64,000 nucleotides of DNA, taken from positions 1 to 64,000 of the forward strand of contig NW_026570362.1 in the NCBI RefSeq assembly GCF_019649055.1, read 5' to 3'. This document shows positions 45,791 through 55,474 of the stretch, piece after piece. This stretch comes from Paramacrobiotus metropolitanus. Its lineage: Eukaryota; Tardigrada; Eutardigrada; Parachela; Macrobiotidae. Under the pieces are notes generated by a model. That model was not told the origin of the DNA. It did not search any database and saw only the letters and a list, made by a program, of their open reading frames with translations. The translations under genes were made by a program, and so were the position numbers. Within the stretch, counting starts at the first letter, position 1; the number at the start of each line of letters is the position of its first letter.

Positions 45791-45848
45791 GCCCTTTGTG
45801 GTCATTTCTTTTGATATGGCGGACGTACATTTTCTGGTTCGGTGGGCA
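45791..45848. other. Junction between the pol relic and the direct repeat
   Basis: Short unassigned spacer. Confidence 0.3.
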
Positions 45849-46186
45849 ATTTAGTATCGTGCAGATTACAGTAAACTGCAAGCAGTACTTTCGAAAAATA
45901 AGTATACATGTACATGTGGAATACTTGTCAAACGTCAAATCAAAATCGGAATACTAACCTACGCCCCATGCAGCAAGACCTTTAATAGTTATTAGTAATC
46001 ATCAGCCCAGACGGTGCAGATTACGAAATACAGAGTAGAATACCGACGCAGGGACACCTGTTGCTGGTAGTACAAGCCTGGTATACAATGCTTCTACAAA
46101 GAATGAATTCGAGATTACCGTTTTGAAAAATCGCTGGTCTTGTCTTTGAAATTTTTCGGCACAGTTAACATACATCCCATGTCAAA
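45849..46186 (-). repeat. Direct repeat, left copy (RLE retrotransposon 3' UTR)
   Basis: This matches 46838-47136 in the same orientation. Shared words include gcagggacacctgttg, aatgaattcgag and acatccccatgt/acaccccatgt-type sequence. The right copy continues directly into endonuclease-coding sequence on the minus strand, so both copies are best read as 3' UTRs of that retrotransposon family. Copies differ by several indels. Confidence 0.7.
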
Positions 46187-46434
46187 TATAAAAAACACAT
46201 CGTTTAACTGTAAGAATTCATGCATTTGTTTATTTTTGAGAGATCTGGAAGATTAAAGAATTTTTCTTTGTAATTATCACGTATAATTTCTTTTAGAATC
46301 AAGAAAACTGTTACTTACTAATAAATAACAAACACCAAAACATTAAAAAGCGTGTTATATAATTTCAACAAAATTTAATTACGCTTCGTCCTTTAAAATA
46401 AAGTCAATCAGAGCAGCGGAAGGAATAAGCTGAC

Positions 46435-46784
46435 CTGCGATGTGCGCGAGCGTGGACAGGCGCCCAGGAACACCCCGCTGAAATCGTAGAGATTCTCCGA
46501 CTCCTCCGCCGTCGGCCTCCGTGCCGCGGCTGTGCGAGTGCGTCTTGGAGGGGGCCTCCACCACGCTGATCTCCAATGAGGCGCGCGGCGCCATCCGCTC
46601 CGGCGGCGGCGGGTGTTGCTGGTGGTGATTGTGGCTGTTCTGTCGTTGCAGCCGCAACGACAGCCGATCCTTCTCGGCCGGCCGCGGCACCACCCCGGGA
46701 TCGGTGAGCATGCAGCGGATGTGCGCCAGAAAGCACAGGAAGATACACACGTTGAACAGCACCGCGTGCACCGTGCCCCATAAA
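46435..46784 (-). CDS. Orphan exon of a DHHC palmitoyltransferase (ZDHHC3/7-like)
   Basis: On the minus strand an acceptor (ttcttgatgcag) precedes an open frame reading GTVHAVLFNVCIFLCFLAHI, then RCMLTDPGVVPR. This matches the second membrane segment and the conserved TDPG motif of DHHC S-acyltransferases, with the H-x-R-x-MLTDPG spacing of the ZDHHC3/7 group. A histidine- and proline-rich low-complexity tail follows, and a candidate donor (cgcag, gtcagc) closes the exon at 46435. The first membrane segment and the catalytic cysteine-rich DHHC exon are not found on this strand on either side. The exon lies between two direct repeats of a retrotransposon 3' UTR, so it may be a captured or stranded fragment rather than part of a working gene. 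Confidence 0.5.
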
Positions 46785-46837
46785 CTGCATCAAGAAAATG
46801 AGCGCTGATGTTTACTGTGTGCACAGTTTATTACCAG

Positions 46838-47136
46838 TTAGTATCGTGGAGGCTATACAGTAAACAGCAAGTAGTATCTGTACTTTCGAAAATTAAGTGC
46901 ACATGTGGAATACTTCTCAAATGTTATGCAATGTTATGTAAATGAAAACTGGAGTATTAATCGTTAGCCGAGACGGAACAGCTTGCGAAATGGATTGCCG
47001 AAGCAGGGACACCTGTTGGTGCATGGTACAATAATTCTACAGCAAATGAATTCGAGGAATATTGTTTTCAAAAGGGGCGGGTTGTGTTCTTTGAAATGTT
47101 CCGGCACAATTAAACATACACCCCATGTATCCAGAC
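46838..47136 (-). repeat. Direct repeat, right copy (RLE retrotransposon 3' UTR)
   Basis: This is the right partner of 45849-46186. On the minus strand it follows the end of the endonuclease frame at about 47200. It also resembles the tail of copy A (aaaaggggtggtgttc near 736; here aaaaggggcgggttgtgttc). Confidence 0.75.
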
Positions 47137-47350
47137 CTTTATTTAATCAGTATCACGGAAACAGTGCAACCTTACTACTAGAAAACATTTATAACAGAAA
47201 CACTTTCTCGGGGATTGTACCCATTACACAGATCGCAGTCCCTCGTTGGATAGGAAGTGTCCACAAACTCTGGAGTGTTTGGCCTGTAGTGTTGACGGCG
47301 AGGGTGTCCACGCAGGTCGCGTCGATAGCCAGCGGCTTTCCGCGTTCCCA
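47137..47350 (-). pseudogene. RLE retrotransposon copy D, 3' half of the endonuclease
   Basis: Reading the minus strand from 47350: GKPLAIDATCVDTLAVN, then a deletion, then an RGTAICVMGTIP end in another frame. This continues exactly the fragment at 53403-53690, which ends KRPDVITPVPWER. The two halves are one gene split by the 6-kb element between them. The conserved VDVT aspartate is kept as IDAT. Confidence 0.8.
47343..47350. repeat. 8-bp target-site duplication, left copy
   Basis: CGTTCCCA here and at 53403-53410 flank the 6,052-bp insertion exactly. Removing one copy and the insert restores the collinear endonuclease sequence. An 8-bp duplication is characteristic of hAT (and P) transposases. 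Confidence 0.85.
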
Positions 47351-47483
47351 CATAGAATGTCCAAGTTAGGACATTAGTGGTTCCATAGGAATGAACCCAT
47401 AGACCAGGACACAAGTGGTTCAATTGGTTCTGAACCCATGGAACCAAGCAAAGAAAACGCTGACGTTAAACAGATTCACGTCA

Positions 47484-49188
47484 ACCAATGGAACCTAATG
47501 GAACCACCATGGAATCACAAGTGAACCAAGTCCGCTCTTACTTGCCGACATGCTTGCACACTACCTCTGTACCCCGTGAACCAATGGAACCAATGGAACC
47601 AATGGAACCTAATGGAACCACAAGTGAACCAAGTCCGCTCTTACTTGCCGACATGCCTGCACACTACCTCTATATCCCGTGAACCAATGGAACCAATGGA
47701 ACCTAATGGAACCACCATGGAACCACAAGTGAACCAAGTCCGCTCTTACTTGCCGACATGCTTGCACACTACCTCTGTACCCCGTGAACCAATGGAACCA
47801 ATGGAACCAATGGAACCTAATGGAACCACCATGGAACCACAAGTGAACCAAGTCCGCTCTTACTTGCCGACATGCCTGCACACTACCTCTGTATTCCGTG
47901 AACCAATGGAACCAATGGAACCTAATGGAACCACCATGGAACCACAAGTGAACCAAGTCCGCTCTTACTTGCCGACATGCCTGCACACTACCTCTGTATC
48001 CCGTGAACCAATGGAACCAATGGAACCTAATGGAACCGCCATGGAACCACAAGTGAACAAAGTCCGCTCTTACTTGCCGACATGCCTGCACACTACCTCT
48101 GTATCCCGTGAACCAATGGAACCAATGGAACCTAATGGAACCGCCATGGAACCACAAGTGAACAAAGTCCGCTCTTACTTGCCGACATGCCTGCACACTA
48201 CCTCTGTATCCCGTGAACCAATGGAACCAATGGAACCTAATGGAACCGCCATGGAACCACAAGTGAACAAAGTCCGCTCTTACTTGCCGACATGCCTGCA
48301 CACTACCTCTGTATCCCGTGAACCAATGGAACCAATGGAACCTAATGGAACCACCATGGAACCACAAGTGAACCAAGTCCGCTCTTACTTGCCGACATGC
48401 CTGCACACTACCTCTGTATCCCGTGAACCAATGGAACCAATGGAACCTAATGGAATCACCATGGAACCACAAGTGAACCAAGTCCGCTCTTACTTGCCGA
48501 CATGCCTGCACACTACCTCTGTATCCCGTGAACCAATGGAACCAATGGAACCTAATGGAACCGCCATGGAACCACAAGTGAACAAAGTCCGCTCTTACTT
48601 GCCGACATGCCTGCACACTACCTCTGTATCCCGTGAACCAATGGAACCAATGGAACCTAATGGAACCGCCATGGAACCACAAGTGAACAAAGTCCGCTCT
48701 TACTTGCCGACATGCCTGCACACTACCTCTGTATCCCGTGAACCAATGGAACCAATGGAACCTAATGGAACCACCATGGAACCACAAGTGAACCAAGTCC
48801 GCTCTTACTTGCCGACATGCCTGCACACTACCTCTGTATCCCGTGAACCAATGGAACCAATGGAACCTAATGGAATCACCATGGAACCACAAGTGAACCA
48901 AGTCCGCTCTTACTTGCCGACATGCCTGCACACTACCTCTGTATCCCGTGAACCAATGGAACCAATGGAACCTAATGGAATCACCATGGAACCACAAGTG
49001 AACCAAGTCCGCTCTTACTTGCCGACATGCCTGCACACTACCTCTGCACCCCTGAACCAACGGATCCAATGGAACCTAATGGAACCAGCAGGGAACCACA
49101 AGTGAACCATACTTGCCGACATGCCTGCACACTACGTGAACCAATGGAACCAGCTTGGAAACACAGGTGTAGTTTTACTTGCCGACAT
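47484..49188. repeat. 105-bp minisatellite, about 15 units (left arm)
   Basis: The unit contains ccaatggaacc copies, then accaccatggaaccacaagt, then gaac(c/a)aagtccgctcttac and ttgccgacatgcctgcacac. Because 105 is a multiple of three and the unit has no stop, both strands stay open over about 500 codons (plus 47576-49105; minus 47609-49069). The plus frame would give units such as VRSYLPTCLHTTSVSREPME. Variant units (acc/gcc/atc and caa/aaa positions) recur in blocks of four to five units, showing higher-order duplication. I treat the open frames as by-products of the repeat. Confidence 0.9.
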
Positions 49189-49554
49189 GCAATCGTACAA
49201 AAATATCTTTTCCTTGTAAATGCGACGGGCATTATTGAATCCAGCGGACGAGTTGCGCAGTCCCATGCAGTGCTTTGGGCATCCACGTTAAATGCCCGTG
49301 ATTATTTTGGAGCAGCACAAATAGATACCGCATTGTTTGAATCATTATTTGGAAGTTAGAAACGCGAAATCCTGATTATCTAATTTTGCATTTCCTGGAT
49401 TCCGCTCATCCCGATCAAAAGCGACGGAAATGCAAGCGCGTAAAGTGAGAAAATTCGGACCTCATGCGGCGACAAAGTTGACAATTCAACTGTTAGAGTT
49501 GCGATAATAAAACAACCCAACGAAAACATCTTTGTGTGTCTAAAATTTTACTGC
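49189..49554. other. Element interior, nothing recognised
   Basis: Unique sequence between the left minisatellite and the nested foldback element. A frame running on from the minisatellite (to 49359) has no known motif. Confidence 0.4.
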
Positions 49555-50059
49555 ACGCTTGTAGCCAGACGGGTTGATGGTTGACGTTTTATGAAGGTCA
49601 TCGACCTCTCTCTACAGGTCATCAACCTTCCCACTATCCTTTCCCTAAAGGTCATCTGCCTTTCTGCCTAACGTCGTCAACATTTTTTCATGATCATGAA
49701 TCTTTCTGCTGCTATCTTCAACCTTTCTCGAAAGGCTCTCATGTTTCTGTACAGCAAAGGTCTCAGAGACACAGGCCGGGGCACGCAATAAGCGGGCAAA
49801 AACACAGCCGTTCTTTGCGATTACGTACTTTGTTGGGCTAGTTATTTCGAAAATTTATTCGGCTAGTTATTATTTGAGAATTTATTTGGCTAGCTGCTCC
49901 TGCCAGCCAGCAGTCGGCCGCAAGTTCACAACCCATACTGGCGCTTTCAGCATCGGCAGGGCACTATAGCAGATCACACACAAACGTACGTGTAAAGTGC
50001 GAGCGTAAGGTGATTGTGGACACCGTGCAAACAAGTATTATAGTGCCAAAGATAAGGAA

Positions 50060-50840
50060 AAAAAACATGATGGGGAGTTGAGCTGTAAGGCTGGCAGGAC
50101 ATCAACCTTTCACCAAAGGTCATCAACCTTTCTGTAAAGGTCTTCCACCTTTCCACCAGTGGCATTCACTGATTTACCTCGAAGTTATTATGTGTATCTA
50201 CGTTAATTTTGCGGAGGCAAATAGTTTAGTTTTTGTTTATTACAAGACGTATGTGTGTTCGATTGCGTAAGGCCTGTTACTGGAACGTAACGCGCGGAAA
50301 GGGCAACAAGACCCGCGAGTTGTCCCGCAGAAAGTTAAGATTTCTCCGTGGATGTGAAAAATAGTACAAAGTGCTCCGTTTTACGATTAATCGGTGGCAA
50401 ATTTTTTCATTTGTATCTCAAAATTTCATTTAAAAAACGACCAAAACAGACTTTGCCCTGTTTAACGACCAAATCGCAAAAGGCGTACGGATGCATCCAC
50501 CTTTCTCCCAAAGCGGTGGCGACATCCATTTATTAAGCTTTTGCGCAATTGCAAACATTTCACAGTTTTTACAATGGGTATCGCCTTATCAGATAAACCG
50601 CTTACAGTACAGATACTTATGATCAAAAAGGTAGCAAGGAACATCGTAGACATATTACTTAACCGAGTGGCGAAATATTTTTTCGCGCGATGAATTACAA
50701 TGAGCACAATAAGATCAATGCTCATCGCCGGCAGAAAGGTTTGATGACCTTTACAGAAAGGCTGATGACCTTAAGGGAAAGGTTGATGACCTGTAGGGAA
50801 AGGTTGGTTACCTGCCAGTTTTGTAGCCCAGCACACCCAA
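50060..50840. repeat. Inner inverted-repeat pair of GGTTGATGACC units
   Basis: The left side (ggctggcaggacatcaacct, then repeated aaaggtcatcaacctttc) and the right side (repeated gaaaggttgatgacctt, then acctgccagttttgtagccc) are complementary. Each contains three or four roughly 21-bp units. The 570 bp between them contains nothing I recognise. Confidence 0.75.
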
Positions 50841-51256
50841 TGTTTTTTACCGTATCCTTGATTTGCCATTGCCGATTTACTGTGCAATCTTCTTGCGTGA
50901 GAAGCTTTGGCCGAAAGAAGCCATATCCATCGCTTAACAACGGCCCTTACCAATTTATATAAGACCGCTCTTAAGGTGGCAGTGTACCGAGTATTTAACG
51001 GAAGCGCGCAACTGACTTCTGGGGTCTTTCAGATTTCCTTTTTCCTATCGCACTACGTGATACAACAGCTTTCAAGAAACGAACAGATTTGCAAAATGTT
51101 TTTCGTGTTTAAAAATTTCATATCTGGTGAAATTTAAATGCATATGCATTAAGAGGAGCCTTTCAAGTCGAGCGCTATATATAGAATACGTGTTTGTAAT
51201 TTGTGCGATATCCATAAATCGCAATCACCAGACACTCACACTTAACCGTAATTACG

Positions 51257-51535
51257 TACCGTAACTATCGAATTATAAGCTTCCCCCGAAATAGAAGCTC
51301 CCCCCGTAATTAGAGCCCACCCTTAAGGTCATTTGAAAATTATAAGCTCCCCCCGAAATATAAGCCCATGGGCTTAATTAAATGCTGTATAGCCCATGTT
51401 AGCGAACGCCAAAAAGTTAGTTTGAAAAACTGAAGCCCCCTCCGAAATACAAGCCCATGCCCGTAATTGGAGCCCACCACGTGAGGCGTTTGAAATATTT
51501 GTAACCCTGGGGCTCTCATCCGATAATTACGATAT
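51257..51535. mobile_element. MITE with C-rich repeats, degenerate copy
   Basis: The left end TACCGTAACTATCGAATT and the right end cgataattacgata match the perfect ends of the element at 62738-63225. The interior has repeated units such as aagctccccccgaaat and agcccaccc, the complement of the G-rich units in that copy. It lies inside the foldback element, so it is the younger insertion. Confidence 0.7.
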
Positions 51536-51938
51536 GTTTGTGTTTGATCTGCGATCGTGCCCTGCCGATGCTGCAAACGGCACTGGCAGTATGTCTTACG
51601 GTTGGCAGCCTGTAACAACTAGCCGAAATTTCCGAAACAAAATGCCGAATAAAGCAACCGCAAAGTGCGCCCGTGTTTTTGCCCCTTTATGGCGTGCCCT
51701 GTCCTGTGTCTCTGAGACCTTTACTGTACAGAAAACATGAGAGCCTTAAAGCTTGAAGATCTTCGGCAGAATGATTGAAGATCATTAAACAAATGTTGAC
51801 GACGTTCGGCAAAACGGCTGATGGAAAGGTTAATGACCTTTAGGAAAAGACCGAAAGGTTGGTGAAAAGGTTGATGACCTTTAGAAAAAGGCTGATGTCC
51901 TTCATTGAACGTCAACCTTCCTGCCGGCTACACACGCT

Positions 51939-53079
51939 TGCCTCGGACAAATTTGTGTGCATAGTTCTGCATAGTGCAAAAATGTTGTTCGAGAAAATTC
52001 TCGATTTATACTGTATAAAGTCTCTGCAGTATTCGATCGCTGGTATTTGCATAAAATTTGTTTAAATGCAGGATTAAAGTAGTGTTAGACAGTAGACTAA
52101 ACTACTGATAATTTGTGAGACAAATAATCGATCAGGGAGCTGCCTCTAGGGATGTTGAAAAGCAAGATAAAAACTAAGACACTGATTAACTAGATACTCG
52201 TTGAGTCCGGTGGTTGCCTGAAGTGATCAAAACGGAGCTGAACGGGTTCGCGGTGTCCTTGGCTAATAGCCAAATGAGTCCCGCATCAGATAATTATGAA
52301 AAAAAACACCATGTATGCTTAGGACTTTATCTAAAGATGAGCATTTCAAACACACGTAGCCGGACACCGTCCGACTGCGATCCTTGAAAAATTCTGTTCC
52401 TGATTTGGTACAAATGAGTGTGCTACTGTTTCAAGCCTGGAGTGTACAAATCTGCATGCAAGGTAAAAATGTGCATGCGCAATCACAAAATCGTACTAAC
52501 TTTGCTCTTCTTAATGATCATGTTTCAGTGGTCATCGAAGTCACCACTGGTTACTCACGGCCAAAAAAATTAGAAAAATTAATTCATTGGGCAGTAGCGC
52601 AAAACTAAATAGTAAGTACCAGCGGTGTCAGTAAAAGTGGCTTGTTGCGTCTCTCCAGCACGAATTCAACTGTGCAGAAAATGTGTAACAATGACATAAA
52701 ATTTAAATGCTGAGAAATACATTCTTATTGCCATATCGGCATTTGATGCGAACATGACCGGCACGCAAATTGCGGGCGCCTTGGAACTTTTTTACGGCCC
52801 GGTGTTTCCCACTTTTGTTGTCTGTTGGGTACGGATTTTGAATGCCAAAGCGTCTACATTGCAGAAATGAACTTGCAAATGACCATTACCAGCCAAGAGA
52901 GCACATAGGAAAACGTCATTCTCGTAAATATTATCTTTTCTTACGTTATCAAAACAAATACCAAATATTACGACAAAACTCAATTTACCTAGCTCGCCAA
53001 CTACAAAATACGCAAAACAATGACGACACTTGCAGTTATTATAAAAAAAGCAACTTCGCCAAATTCACGGCGTACAGAG
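51939..53079. other. Element interior, nothing recognised
   Basis: Unique sequence between the nested foldback element and the right minisatellite arm. Frames such as 52384-52608 have no recognisable motif. Confidence 0.4.
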
Positions 53080-53372
53080 GTAACGTGCAAGCACGTCTAC
53101 CAATAAGAGCGGACTTGGTTCACTTGTGGTTCCATGGTGATTCCATTAGGTTCCATTGGTTCCATTGGTTCACGGCACACAGAGGTAGTGTGCAAGCATG
53201 TCTGCAAGTAAGAGCGGACTTGGTTCACTTGTGGTTCCATGGTGGTTCCATTAGGTTCCATTGGTTCCATTGGTTCACGGAATACAGAGCTAGTGTGCAG
53301 GCATGTCGGCAAGTAAGAGCGGACTTGGTTCACTTGTGGTTCCTTGGTGGTGCCATGTGGTTCAGAACCAAT
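53080..53372. repeat. 105-bp minisatellite, about 2.5 units, inverted (right arm)
   Basis: The complement of the left-arm unit: ttggttcacttgtggttcca, then ttccattggttccattggtt. It ends a few bases before the terminal repeat at 53375. The strong copy-number asymmetry with the left arm shows that the arms evolve by unequal expansion. Confidence 0.9.
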
Positions 53373-53402
53373 CTACTAATGTCCTAACTTGGACATTCTC
53401 TC

Positions 53403-53410
53403 CGTTCCCA
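53403..53410. repeat. 8-bp target-site duplication, right copy
   Basis: CGTTCCCA, identical to 47343-47350. Confidence 0.85.
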
Positions 53411-53690
53411 TGGTACGGGTGTGATAACATCCGGTCTTTTGTTATCTTTCCCTGAGAGGCCTGTCGGCTCCGTTCTGGCTGGGATAAGCGGCTGACTTCA
53501 GTCCGCGCGTACGCTCCCCACTGATACCATCGTGCCGCGGCAGTCTTCCAGCAGACCGTTTGCAGCGGAGCCCGTGCCGGTTTAAATCGTCGACCGACGT
53601 ACCACATACACACTTGTGCGGGGATACGATTGGTGCTCCCCAACGGCAAACGTATCTGTCGTCCTTAGTCGGATAACAACGTTGTTGCTT
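53403..53690 (-). pseudogene. RLE retrotransposon copy D, 5' half of the endonuclease
   Basis: Minus-strand frames contain an RCKRSAGRLPRHDGIS-like block (with shifts) and KRPDVITPVPWER, which then joins GKPLAID at 47350 across the insertion. The RPD of the endonuclease core is present. The fragment ends near 53690. Frame shifts show that it is inactive. Confidence 0.75.
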
Positions 53691-53929
53691 CTAACAACAG
53701 CAAATATTCGGGCATATCTCACGTCTTCATTAAACCATTAGCGAAATAACTGCAATATAGCAGCTGTACAGCGGACACTTCGTATGGTGATGTCAATGTG
53801 GTTGTGAACTTGTGACGTTAGTCTCTGCGCAGTTAGCGGCTAGATGGCTGCAATGTATTGTACATCGGATTATTCCTCAGACAACGCTTTTCCCTCTGTC
53901 CATGAGACAGGCGTGCGATTATATTAACC

Positions 53930-54830
53930 GCGGTGACAACTGACAATATTAACACGATGCTTAAAGATGCCCTAGAAGAAATCACCAACTCCAAATTGAA
54001 CGGCCTTGTCCTCACGCAGGCAATGCTTCCTGTTGCCAAAGGAGGTTTGGGTGTGTAACGAGCGAAAGCATTGGCTCCTTCGACCTTTTTGGGTTCCATG
54101 TTTGCAACTCGTCAGTTATCATCTCAGATCTTCAACAGCAACAGCGAAAGTTGGTCAGCGATGCGTGCAAAAATTGGAAGCTTGAGTCTGCATGTGAAGA
54201 GTTGCCGTTGGAACTGGCACGTCTCCACCCATGCGTTTGGGATAACGTAGTAATACAAAAGGATGTTGACACCTTGTGGAATAATGTTGGTGACGATAAA
54301 AGGGCCGAAGCCCGCCTGAGAGCAGTCACCACACAGTACGCCGGGGACTGGCTTAACGCCCTTCCCGCGAAAGTATTCGGCAACTTCCTGGATGATCAGA
54401 CTTGCCGCATTTCTGTTGGCCTGTGGCTTGGCGCTAAGATCGTAGAGTACCGCTCGTGTGCGAGATATGGCAAAGAGGTTGCGGAAAACGGATACCATGG
54501 GCTAGCGTGCAAGAAGTGCATCGGCAGAAGGGAACGCCATAACGGCATAAACGAAATCATAATTCGAGCGTTATGCAATGCTGGCATTGAGTCGTATCCG
54601 GAGCCTATTGGCTTTTTGCGCGAAAATGGAAAGCGCCCGGATGGAGCCACGCGTTGGAAGTGGTAGCCGCGGACAGCCGTTAGTATGGGACGTCGCTTAC
54701 AGAGACACGATATCGGATTCATATATCGACGCGACCTCAAAGTGTGCTGGCGCCGCCGCCGAAATGGCTTGCCGGGAGAAGATTGGAAAATACAAGTCTG
54801 ATCGCTGTAATTTGTTTCGTTACTGATCGC
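53930..54830 (+). pseudogene. RLE retrotransposon fragment (copy E): thumb, zinc knuckle, endonuclease
   Basis: Plus-strand frames read LPVAKGGLGV, AKALAPSTFLGSMFATRQ and, from about 54150, WLNALPAKVFGNFLDDQTCR followed by ISVGLWLGAKIV. Next come a knuckle (CARYGKEVAENGYHGLACKK) and the endonuclease start (NGKRPDGAT). A frame shift near 54650 leads to GQPLVWDVAYRDTISDSYID and GAAAEMACREKIGKYK. Blocks and order match copies A and B. The fragment lacks the RT palm and the final QRGNA block. Confidence 0.8.
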
Positions 54831-55474
54831 TGTAATTTGTCCCCTTTGCATGTGAGACTTTTGTCACTTGGTGTGAGACAGGCATTGTTACGTTAAAGGA
54901 GATTGGTAAGAATTTTTTTTAAGGACACGCGAGAGTTGCTCTACTTGTTTTTTGTTTCAACGTTTAAGTTTGGGGATTATGCGTGGTAAAACCATGAATG
55001 TATTGTGCACTGGGACAAACTCTTCATTTGATGATATTAATTTTGTTGAGCGAAGCTGGCCTTATACATATTGAGAAATAAAAATCTTATAGTTACAGCA
55101 TCTCAACTCGAATAGCTTACTGTATGTAACGCTTGAAGGTAGCGGACGATGTTTTAGGCAAAAGATGCGAGATCAGGAAGCAGGCATGATTACCATTACC
55201 AGAATCGAGAAACACCAGTTCAGTGTACGGCCAGATCAGGCCAAACGTAATTAGAACCCCCTGTATGAGAGAACGAAGTACGAAAACTACAATCAGAATT
55301 TAGAAACAGTTTGGCCAGCTCCCGGTATAATGCGCGCCGTCAGGCGGACAGAACACTATAAGACACAGCTATGGACCAGGATGGGAAATGGCTTGGACAA
55401 CGCTCGTCCGCTCTAATATTGCCAGCCGTGGTGAGGAGCATTCGTCCAGTGTTACAGCGATGAGTCGTCACTCG
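54831..55474. other. 3' flank of the F-box gene
   Basis: AT-rich sequence downstream of the F-box gene on its own strand. I see no complementary AATAAA signal close to the stop codon and no other feature. Confidence 0.4.

Larger units (their letters stand above)
49555..51938. mobile_element. Foldback element nested in the hAT-like element
   Basis: Left arm about 49555-49815 and right arm about 51665-51938 are inverted copies. Shared blocks include gttgacgtt(t/c)(t/a)atgaagg, cgtcgtcaacattt, aaggctctcatgtttctgta and aaaggtctcagagacacagg or their complements. The arms contain short repeats of the type AAAGGTCATCAACCTTTC, themselves near-palindromic. A second, inner pair of arms lies at about 50060-50165 and 50735-50840. 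A MITE (51257-51535) sits inside. No transposase was recognised. Confidence 0.8.
47351..53402. mobile_element. hAT-like element, 6,052 bp, with minisatellite arms
   Basis: The ends carry a 23-bp exact inverted repeat beginning AATGTCCAAGTTAGGACATT (47356-47378 and 53375-53397). It is preceded by catag on the left and, in complement, gagag on the right; both differ by one base from CAGAG, which would fit the hAT terminal consensus. An 8-bp duplication CGTTCCCA flanks the element. Just inside each end lies a minisatellite in inverted orientation, about 15 units on the left and about 2.5 on the right, so the arms can fold back. The interior holds a nested foldback element (49555-51938) and no recognisable transposase, so the element is non-autonomous. 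The design resembles Drosophila Foldback elements in having arms made of tandem repeats, but the target duplication points to hAT-type mobilisation. Confidence 0.75.

Noticed and set aside
45849-47136. Direct repeats as long terminal repeats of a small LTR element
   Set aside because: They lack TG...CA ends, and the right copy continues into RLE endonuclease coding sequence, so both are retrotransposon 3' UTRs.
47576-49105. A 509-aa protein of proline- and methionine-rich repeats
   Set aside because: The opposite strand is equally open, the unit is a minisatellite inside a transposon arm, and there is no initiation or splicing context.
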